Source of the DNA: Enterobacterales bacterium
GTDB lineage: Bacteria; Pseudomonadota; Gammaproteobacteria; Enterobacterales; Enterobacteriaceae
DNA length: 32,208 nt
Direction of reading: 5' to 3'
Assembly: GCA_015654925.1 (NCBI GenBank)
Contig: JAATFX010000036.1
Span: 1 to 32,208, forward strand
Every line of letters begins with the position of its first letter. Position 1 is the stretch's first letter. The position numbers and the translations under genes are program-made. Of this stretch, positions 26,885-32,208 are shown piece after piece. The notes beneath the pieces are model-generated. The model did no database searches. It saw nothing but the letters and a program-made list of their open reading frames with translations, and was not told the origin of the DNA.

Positions 26885-27631
26885 ATGTTAACAGTTCGCA
26901 ATTTAAACGTCAGTGTGGAAGACACATCCATCCTCAAGGGATTGAATTTGGAGATCAAACCCGGCGAGGTGCATGCGATAATGGGGCCTAATGGTTCCGG
27001 CAAAAGCACCCTCTCCGCCACCCTTGCCGGGCGGGAAGATTATCGGGTCACCGAAGGGGAAGTGCTGTTTAACGGCAAAGACCTGCTGGCCCTTGATCCG
27101 GAAGAGCGCGCGGGCGAAGGCATTTTCATGGCCTTCCAGTATCCGGTGGAGATCCCCGGCGTCAGCAATCAGTTCTTTTTACAGACCGCGGTGAACGCGG
27201 TGCGCAAATACCGCCGGCAGGAACCGCTCGATCGTTTTGATTTCGCCGACTTTATCGAAGAAAAGATCGCCTTGCTGAAAATGCCGCAGGATCTGCTCAC
27301 CCGCTCGGTTAACGTCGGTTTTTCCGGCGGCGAGAAAAAGCGCAACGACATTTTGCAAATGGCGGCGCTGGAGCCGCGGCTGTGCATCCTGGACGAGACC
27401 GACTCCGGCCTGGATATCGATGCGCTCAAAGTCGTGGCGCATGGGGTGAATACCCTGCGCAATGAGGAACGCTCATTTATTATCGTTACCCATTACCAGC
27501 GTATTCTAGATTACATCAAACCGGACCACGTACACGTGCTTTACCAGGGCCGCATTGTTAAATCCGGCGATTTTTCCCTGGTGAAACAGCTTGAGGAGCA
27601 AGGCTATGGCTGGCTTACCGAACAACAATAA
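26885..27631 (+). CDS. sufC: Fe-S cluster assembly ATPase SufC
   Basis: SufC is the ABC-type ATPase of SufBC2D; its ATP-driven dimerisation rearranges SufB and SufD. The start at 26885 gives 248 residues, exactly the E. coli length, beginning MLTVRNLNV, with AAAGGA just upstream; an upstream in-frame ATG (26825) adds a non-homologous tail. Walker A is GPNGSGKST (Lys40), the signature is FSGGEKKRND, and Walker B is CILDETDSGLD. As usual in SufC, the switch histidine is in VTHYQRIL. Its last 26 bases overlap the start of sufD. Confidence 0.97.
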   Translation: MLTVRNLNVSVEDTSILKGLNLEIKPGEVHAIMGPNGSGKSTLSATLAGREDYRVTEGEVLFNGKDLLALDPEERAGEGIFMAFQYPVEIPGVSNQFFLQTAVNAVRKYRRQEPLDRFDFADFIEEKIALLKMPQDLLTRSVNVGFSGGEKKRNDILQMAALEPRLCILDETDSGLDIDALKVVAHGVNTLRNEERSFIIVTHYQRILDYIKPDHVHVLYQGRIVKSGDFSLVKQLEEQGYGWLTEQQ

Positions 27632-28907
27632 TGCCCAGGCGTTGCAACAATGGCACCATCTGTTCGAGGGGCTCAATGCGACCCGTTCGGCGCAGGCATA
27701 TGAACATTGGCAGAATGTGGAACGCCTCGGTTTGCCGACGCGCAAACACGAAAACTGGAAATATACCCCCCTGGAAGGCCTGCTGGCCCATCGCTTCGCC
27801 AGCATCGCAGGCAAAAGCATCAGCCCGGCGCAGCGCGATGAGCTGGGCCTGGAGCTCGATGCCGTGCGCCTGGTGTTTGTCGACGGACGCTATGACGCCA
27901 GCCTGAGCGATATCGATACCGGTTTCTGGCAGGTGGCGGTGGAAAGGGACGCGCAGCGCCAGCCGCTGCCCGAGCCCGTTCAAGCGGAAATCTTTCTGCA
28001 TCTGACGGAAAGCCTGAGCCGTGAAACGACGCGTATTCGCCTGCCGGCCGGGAAAGCGGCGCAAAAGCCCCTATACCTGCTGCACATCAGCCGCGGCGGC
28101 GATAACGCCGGCGAAGAGCTGAACACGCTGCATTATCGTCACCATATCGACGTGGAGCGCGGGGCGCAGGCGCAGGTGATTGAGCACTTTATCAGCGCGG
28201 ACGGCCGGGCGCATTTCACCGGCGCGCGGCTGACCATGACGGTGGGCGACAATGCCCGCCTGAGCCACATCAAGCTGGCGTTTGAACATCGCGATAGCTA
28301 TCACTTCGCCCATAACGATATCACTATCGGCCGCGATGCCGTGGTGCGCAGCAGCAGCTTTTTATTAGGCGCCGGCCTGACGCGCCACCAGACCAGCGCC
28401 CGTCTCGACGGTGAAGGGTCGGATCTGGCCATCAATAGTTTACTGTTGCCGTCCCATAATGACGTGACCGACACCCGCACCTACCTGGAGCACAACAAGG
28501 GTTACTGCCTGAGCCGCCAATTGCATAAGGTCATTGCCCGCGAGCGGGGCAAAGGGGTGTTTAACGGCTTGATCAAAGTCGCCAAGCATGCCATCAAAAC
28601 CGACGGCCAGATGACCAATAATAACCTGTTGATGGATCGCCTGGCGGAAGTGGATACCAAACCACAGCTGGAAATCTACGCCGACGACGTGAAATGCAGC
28701 CATGGCGCCACCGTCGGACGCATCGACGAAGAGCAGATGTTTTATCTGCGCTCGCGGGGCATTCGCCAGGAAGACGCGCAGAAAATGATTATCCATGCTT
28801 TCGCCGCTGAAATCACCGAGGCGATTGATAACCAAGTGGTGCGCGAAACCGTACTGGCGCGCATCGCCGATTCTTTACAGGGGGGAATGAATGTCTTATC
28901 CCATTGA
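27606..28907 (+). CDS. sufD: Fe-S cluster scaffold subunit SufD
   Basis: SufD is a SufB paralogue that completes the SufBC2D scaffold and is needed for iron entry. The start at 27606 (MAGLPNNNN) aligns with E. coli MAGLPNSSN and gives 433 residues (E. coli 423). It lies inside the end of sufC, with GAGGAG upstream at 27594-27599 supporting this start. Diagnostic blocks are [22 protein letters not shown]-type beta-helix repeats, [24 protein letters not shown] and [12 protein letters not shown], which contains the conserved catalytic-interface histidine. It overlaps sufS by 17 bases. Confidence 0.96.
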   Translation: MAGLPNNNNAQALQQWHHLFEGLNATRSAQAYEHWQNVERLGLPTRKHENWKYTPLEGLLAHRFASIAGKSISPAQRDELGLELDAVRLVFVDGRYDASLSDIDTGFWQVAVERDAQRQPLPEPVQAEIFLHLTESLSRETTRIRLPAGKAAQKPLYLLHISRGGDNAGEELNTLHYRHHIDVERGAQAQVIEHFISADGRAHFTGARLTMTVGDNARLSHIKLAFEHRDSYHFAHNDITIGRDAVVRSSSFLLGAGLTRHQTSARLDGEGSDLAINSLLLPSHNDVTDTRTYLEHNKGYCLSRQLHKVIARERGKGVFNGLIKVAKHAIKTDGQMTNNNLLMDRLAEVDTKPQLEIYADDVKCSHGATVGRIDEEQMFYLRSRGIRQEDAQKMIIHAFAAEITEAIDNQVVRETVLARIADSLQGGMNVLSH

Positions 28908-30111
28908 GCGTATCCGGTCGGATTTCCCGATACTGGCGCGGGAGGTTAACGGACAGCCCTTAACCTATCTGGACAGCGCGGCCAGCGCACAGAAGCCCAA
29001 TGTCGTTATCGAGAGCGAAAGCGACTTTTATCGCCAGGGATATGCAGCCGTGCACCGCGGCATTCATACGCTCAGCGCCGAAGCCACCGGCCGCATGGAG
29101 GACGTGCGCGCCCAGGCCGCCCGCTTTATCAACGCGGCGTCGGTAGACGAGATTATTTTTGTCAAAGGCACCACCGAAGGCATCAACCTGGTGGCCAACA
29201 GCTACGGACGCCACTTTTTGCAGCCCGGCGACAACCTGATCATCACCGAAATGGAGCACCACTCCAATATCGTGCCCTGGCAGATCATCGCCGCTGAAAA
29301 AAGCATTGATATCCGGGTATTGCCGCTGTTGCCCGATGGCACCCTGGATGAAGCGAAACTCGCGGATTTAATTGACGATCGCACGCGCCTGCTGGCCATT
29401 ACCCAGGTTTCCAACGTGCTGGGTACCGTTAATCCGCTACCGCGGCTGATTGCCCGGGCGCGGGCCGCCAATTTGGTGGTGCTGGTGGACGGCGCCCAGG
29501 GGATCATGCACCAGAAAGTGGATGTGCAGGCCCTCGATTGTGATTTTTACGTATTCTCCGGCCATAAAATCTACGGCCCGTCCGGTATCGGCATTTTGTA
29601 CGGCAAAAAACAGCTGCTCGACGCCATGCCGCCGTGGGAAGGCGGCGGTTCCATGATCCGCACCGTCAGCCTGACCGAAGGCACCACGTTCCTCGACGCG
29701 CCGTGGCGTTTTGAAGCAGGCTCCCCCAATACCGCCGGTATGATGGGGCTGGGCGCCGCCCTGGGATATGTGGAAGAACTGGGGATTGACAATATCCATG
29801 CCTACGAACGCGAGTTGATGCGCTACGCGCTGGAAGCGTTGCAGCAGGTGCCCGACCTGATCCTCTACGGTCCGGACGACCGCGCCGGGGTCATCGCGTT
29901 TAATCTGGGTAAGCATCATGCCTATGATGTGGGCAGTTTTCTCGATCAATATGGCATCGCCATCCGCACCGGGCACCATTGCGCTATGCCGCTGATGGCG
30001 TATTATCAGGTGCCTAGCATGTGCCGCGCTTCCCTGGCGCTATATACCACCCGGGAAGACATCGACCGGCTGGTGGCCGGATTGATACGCGTACGGCGCT
30101 TGCTGGGTTAA
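28891..30111 (+). CDS. sufS: Cysteine desulfurase SufS
   Basis: SufS is a PLP enzyme that takes sulfur from L-cysteine, leaving alanine, and holds it as a persulfide for transfer to SufE. It has 406 residues, as in E. coli. The PLP lysine is Lys226 ([11 protein letters not shown]) and the persulfide cysteine is Cys364 ([10 protein letters not shown]), both at the E. coli positions. [11 protein letters not shown] and [10 protein letters not shown] carry the PLP-stacking His and the Asp. GGGGG lies just before the ATG, inside the end of sufD, so translation is coupled. Confidence 0.97.
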   Translation: MSYPIERIRSDFPILAREVNGQPLTYLDSAASAQKPNVVIESESDFYRQGYAAVHRGIHTLSAEATGRMEDVRAQAARFINAASVDEIIFVKGTTEGINLVANSYGRHFLQPGDNLIITEMEHHSNIVPWQIIAAEKSIDIRVLPLLPDGTLDEAKLADLIDDRTRLLAITQVSNVLGTVNPLPRLIARARAANLVVLVDGAQGIMHQKVDVQALDCDFYVFSGHKIYGPSGIGILYGKKQLLDAMPPWEGGGSMIRTVSLTEGTTFLDAPWRFEAGSPNTAGMMGLGAALGYVEELGIDNIHAYERELMRYALEALQQVPDLILYGPDDRAGVIAFNLGKHHAYDVGSFLDQYGIAIRTGHHCAMPLMAYYQVPSMCRASLALYTTREDIDRLVAGLIRVRRLLG

Positions 30112-30138
30112 TTCTGACAGCCATGGAGAATGGGGTTA

Positions 30139-30552
30139 ATGGCAAGCTTGCCGGATAAAGATAAGTTATTGCGTAACTTTTCCCGTTGTAGCAACTGGGA
30201 AGAGAAGTACATGTATATCATTGAGCTCGGGGCGCAACTGCCGCCTCTGCCGCCGGAGGCGCGCATCGCCGGCAATCTTATCGCCGGGTGCCAAAGCCAG
30301 GTGTGGATTGTGGTATCCAGGGATGAAGCGGGCAATGTCCGGCTGGTGGGCGACAGCGACGCGGCGATTGTCAAAGGCCTGATCGCCACGGTATTCATCC
30401 TCTATCAGGGACTGGACGCGCCGGAAATCGTCGGGCTGGATGTACGGCCGTTTTTCAGCGAGCTGGCATTGAGCCAGCATCTCACGCCGTCCCGTTCGCA
30501 GGGTCTTGAAGCCATGGTGCGGGGCATCCGCGCCAAAGCCGCCGCGCTCTAG
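30139..30552 (+). CDS. sufE: Cysteine desulfuration protein SufE
   Basis: SufE accepts persulfide sulfur from SufS on its active-site cysteine and delivers it to SufB. The chosen ATG at 30139 gives 137 residues (E. coli 138) beginning [11 protein letters not shown], and places the acceptor at Cys51 in AGCQSQVW, the E. coli position. An in-frame ATG nine bases upstream is less likely because it lies only one base from the GGAG ribosome-binding sequence. [13 protein letters not shown] and [13 protein letters not shown] are further family blocks. It is the last gene of the operon and is followed by a hairpin. Confidence 0.96.
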   Translation: MASLPDKDKLLRNFSRCSNWEEKYMYIIELGAQLPPLPPEARIAGNLIAGCQSQVWIVVSRDEAGNVRLVGDSDAAIVKGLIATVFILYQGLDAPEIVGLDVRPFFSELALSQHLTPSRSQGLEAMVRGIRAKAAAL

Positions 30553-30586
30553 TTCACCGTATAGATTGCGCCGCGTAGCGGTTTGG

Positions 30587-30619
30587 TTGCCGCCCCGCCA
30601 GGGGCGGCAACGATCGTTT
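30587..30619 (+). terminator. Likely terminator of the suf operon
   Basis: A perfect 10-bp stem, TTGCCGCCCC (30587-30596) with GGGGCGGCAA (30601-30610) and loop GCCA, lies 34 bases after sufE. The following CGATCGTTT has only a weak U-run, so termination may be partial. Confidence 0.65.
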
Positions 30620-30668
30620 CCCCCTGCCTGACATCTCCCATGGTCTTTTGCTAAACTGCAATTATCGG

Positions 30669-30683
30669 CGCTATCTGATAGCG
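30669..30683. repeat. Hyphenated palindrome upstream of ldtE
   Basis: CGCTATC-T-GATAGCG is a perfect 7-bp inverted repeat around one base, about 120 bases before the ldtE ATG and just after a weak TTGCTA -35-like hexamer. It may be an operator; the cognate regulator is unknown. Confidence 0.3.
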
Positions 30684-30804
30684 GCCGGTGAATTTGGCTG
30701 CTATTGGTAATCCGTTCTTTGCCTTCAGGCTGTGTCTTTATATCCGTGGAAGCTATGCGCCAGGGATGTCTTAACCAACAATAAAAATCAAGCGGGATGT
30801 CATT

Positions 30805-31863
30805 ATGAAAAATGCGTTGACCATAGTCAGTATAGCCTTCGCTTCCTGCCTGGCCGGAGCCGTACCCGCCGCCGCTAATGCGACCGAGTATGCGCTGCCG
30901 GCGGCCGACAGCCGGCTTATCGGCGAAAATACCACCGCCATGGTCGCCAATAACGGCGGTTCGCTGGAGTCCATTGCCGCCGCTTATAAAATAGGCTTGC
31001 TGGCGATGCTGGAAGCCAATCCGGGCACCGATCCGTATCTGCCGCAGCCCGGCACCACCCTGACGATTCCCACCCAGATGCTGCTGCCCGATACTCCGCG
31101 CAAGGGCATCGTGATCAATCTTGCCGAACTGCGGCTCTACTACTTTCCCAAGGACGAAAACAAAGTGATCGTCTATCCCATCGGCATCGGCCAGCTCGGG
31201 CGCAACACGCCGGTAATGACCACCGCCATCACCCAGAAAATTCCCAACCCCACCTGGACCCCCACCCCTAATATCCGCAAGCACTATCTGGCGGAGCAGG
31301 GCATTACCCTGCCGGGCGTAGTGCCGGCGGGGCCGGATAACCCCATGGGACTGTTCGCCCTGCGCCTGGCGGCCGGCAAGGGGGCCTATTTGATACATGG
31401 TACCAATGCCAACTTCGGCATCGGCATGCGCGTGAGCTCCGGCTGCATCCGGTTAAGGCCGGAGGATATCGAGGCGTTGTTCAATAGCGTGCCGGTCGGC
31501 ACCCGGGTGCAGGTGGTGAACGACCCGGTGAAGGTTTCCCTGGAACCGGACGGCAAGCGTTACATTGAAGTGCATCAGCCGCTGTCGCACAACGATCGCG
31601 ACGATCCGCAGACCATGCGCATTACATACGGCGCCAAAGTTAAAAAATTCCTCGGGGACGCCGCTACCGACAAAGCCGTCGCCGATGAAGCCATCGTCCG
31701 GCGTTCGGGCATGCCGGTCCTGATTTCCACCGGCATCGAGCCCGACAGTTTGCCGGCGACGACGGTGGTGGAGCAGGGGGTGGCCCCCGTCTCGGCCGCG
31801 GACGTCGCCAGCGCCGGCAAAAATAGCGCGCCACAAGCCGTTGACGAAGCGGTGACGCAATGA
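30805..31863 (+). CDS. ldtE: L,D-transpeptidase LdtE (YnhG)
   Basis: The 352-residue protein starts with a Sec signal peptide (about residues 1-25, ending AAANA), then a LysM-like segment (about 45-90, with LAMLEANPGTDPYLPQPG) and the YkuD catalytic domain. His198 (LIHGTN) and nucleophile Cys214 (VSSGCIRL) form the active site. E. coli LdtE (334 residues) makes 3-3 crosslinks between diaminopimelate residues of peptidoglycan; related enzymes attach Lpp. The last 60 residues are variable and Ala/Val/Ser-rich. Position and orientation between sufE and lpp match E. coli, but ErfK-type paralogues are similar, so the symbol rests partly on synteny. Confidence 0.92.
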   Translation: MKNALTIVSIAFASCLAGAVPAAANATEYALPAADSRLIGENTTAMVANNGGSLESIAAAYKIGLLAMLEANPGTDPYLPQPGTTLTIPTQMLLPDTPRKGIVINLAELRLYYFPKDENKVIVYPIGIGQLGRNTPVMTTAITQKIPNPTWTPTPNIRKHYLAEQGITLPGVVPAGPDNPMGLFALRLAAGKGAYLIHGTNANFGIGMRVSSGCIRLRPEDIEALFNSVPVGTRVQVVNDPVKVSLEPDGKRYIEVHQPLSHNDRDDPQTMRITYGAKVKKFLGDAATDKAVADEAIVRRSGMPVLISTGIEPDSLPATTVVEQGVAPVSAADVASAGKNSAPQAVDEAVTQ

Positions 31864-32021
31864 TGCGGTCATCGCCGGTCCGATAGGCTTTCGCCCCGTA
31901 GGGGGTTGCCCAGGCGCCAGGAAACGACGTGAAGCGGTTGGTTCCGGGCGCGCCGCACCCAAGGGAACCTGGAAGCAAAACAAACTAAGGAGAAGGGAGA
32001 CGGTAGGGGCGGTTAGCGGAC
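31864..32021. other. Intergenic region between ldtE and lpp
   Basis: It holds a GC-rich imperfect inverted repeat (GGTTCC near 31939 with GGAACC near 31966) but no reading frame or RNA that I recognise. Confidence 0.35.
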
Positions 32022-32055
32022 AAAAAAAATGGCGCACAATGTGCGCCATTTTCTA
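32022..32055 (-). terminator. Terminator of lpp, probably shared with ldtE
   Basis: AAAATGGCGCACA (32026-32038) pairs with TGTGCGCCATTTT (32040-32052). A run of A from 32022 gives the minus-strand U-run after the lpp stop; the shorter TTTTCT on the other side could serve ldtE. Confidence 0.92.
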
Positions 32056-32071
32056 AACAAGGCAATTACTC

Positions 32072-32208
32072 TTATTTACGATAAGAGTGAGCTTGGTTAT
32101 CTAAACGTTGGTTAGCACGGGCAGCGTCGTCTTTAGCAGCCTGTACGTCAGAACGAATAGCGGTTACATCGTTGCTGAGCTGGTCAACTTTCGCGTTCAG
32201 AGTTTGAA
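32072..32208 (-). CDS. lpp: Major outer membrane lipoprotein Lpp (5' end cut by window)
   Basis: The minus strand encodes the last 45 residues of Braun lipoprotein, including [20 protein letters not shown] and [13 protein letters not shown], ending in YRK. The C-terminal lysine is the one linked to peptidoglycan by L,D-transpeptidases, and the heptad pattern of the trimeric coiled coil is visible. The end differs slightly from E. coli (QAHSYRK against MATKYRK). The signal peptide, lipobox and promoter lie beyond the window. Confidence 0.97.
   Translation of the reverse strand, partial: QTLNAKVDQLSNDVTAIRSDVQAAKDDAARANQRLDNQAHSYRK

Noticed and set aside
30166..31398. 410-codon minus-strand frame spanning sufE and ldtE
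   Set aside because: It crosses two real genes and the suf terminator; no domain is recognisable.
1..32208. CRISPR arrays, tRNA or rRNA genes, insertion sequences, phage integrases
   Set aside because: I saw no regularly spaced direct repeats, no tRNA-like cloverleaf, and no transposase or integrase motifs in any frame.

Overview
The window is a chromosomal segment of an enterobacterium (Enterobacterales, Gammaproteobacteria). The proteins closely match E. coli K-12 families, and the gene order ihfA-btuC-btuE-btuD-nlpC ... selO ... aroH-ppsR-ppsA-rprA-ydiK-ydiJ-menI-sufABCDSE-ldtE-lpp is the E. coli 37-38 min order with some losses and gains. Housekeeping genes are GC-rich (by eye about 55-60%). 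A host-associated or Sodalis/Pectobacteriaceae-like lineage is plausible, but the sequence alone does not fix the genus.

Layout. 1-6.8 kb, all plus strand: the 3' part of ihfA with its terminator, a small secreted DUF2502-like protein, the vitamin B12 importer genes btuC and btuD with the peroxidase gene btuE between them, the lipoprotein hydrolase nlpC, lplA (in the slot E. coli uses for ydiV), and the AMPylase selO. 6.8-12.7 kb, minus strand: one AT-rich, 1953-codon gene with no E. coli counterpart, lying where E. coli has the small gene ydiE. It has the look of a large toxin or effector and is the main accessory element. 12.9-14.9 kb, minus strand: aroH (first step of the shikimate pathway) and ppsR. 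ppsR is divergent from ppsA (15.1-17.5 kb); PpsR phosphorylates and dephosphorylates PpsA. 17.5-19.0 kb: a strong ppsA terminator, the Rcs-controlled small RNA RprA on the minus strand with a readable RcsB box and promoter, and ydiK. 19.3-23.0 kb, plus strand: ydiJ (FAD/Fe-S dehydrogenase) overlapping menI. A convergent MFS transporter follows at 23.0-24.2 kb. 24.2-24.9 kb is an AT-rich regulatory stretch with two Fur-box-like sites. 24.9-30.6 kb is the complete sufABCDSE operon for Fe-S cluster assembly under stress, with translationally coupled overlaps at sufC/sufD and sufD/sufS. ldtE (an L,D-transpeptidase) and the convergent 3' part of lpp close the window. The lipoprotein Lpp is the protein that enzymes of the LdtE family attach to, or compete with for, peptidoglycan.

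The most interesting items are the giant toxin-like gene, with a possible caspase-like (clan CD) cysteine-protease module at its C-terminus (His1725/Cys1767) and a possible degenerate papain-like module before it; the RprA locus, whose 5' half differs from E. coli and forms an inverted repeat with the conserved core; and the replacement or loss of accessory genes at several conserved junctions. All housekeeping reading frames appear intact.
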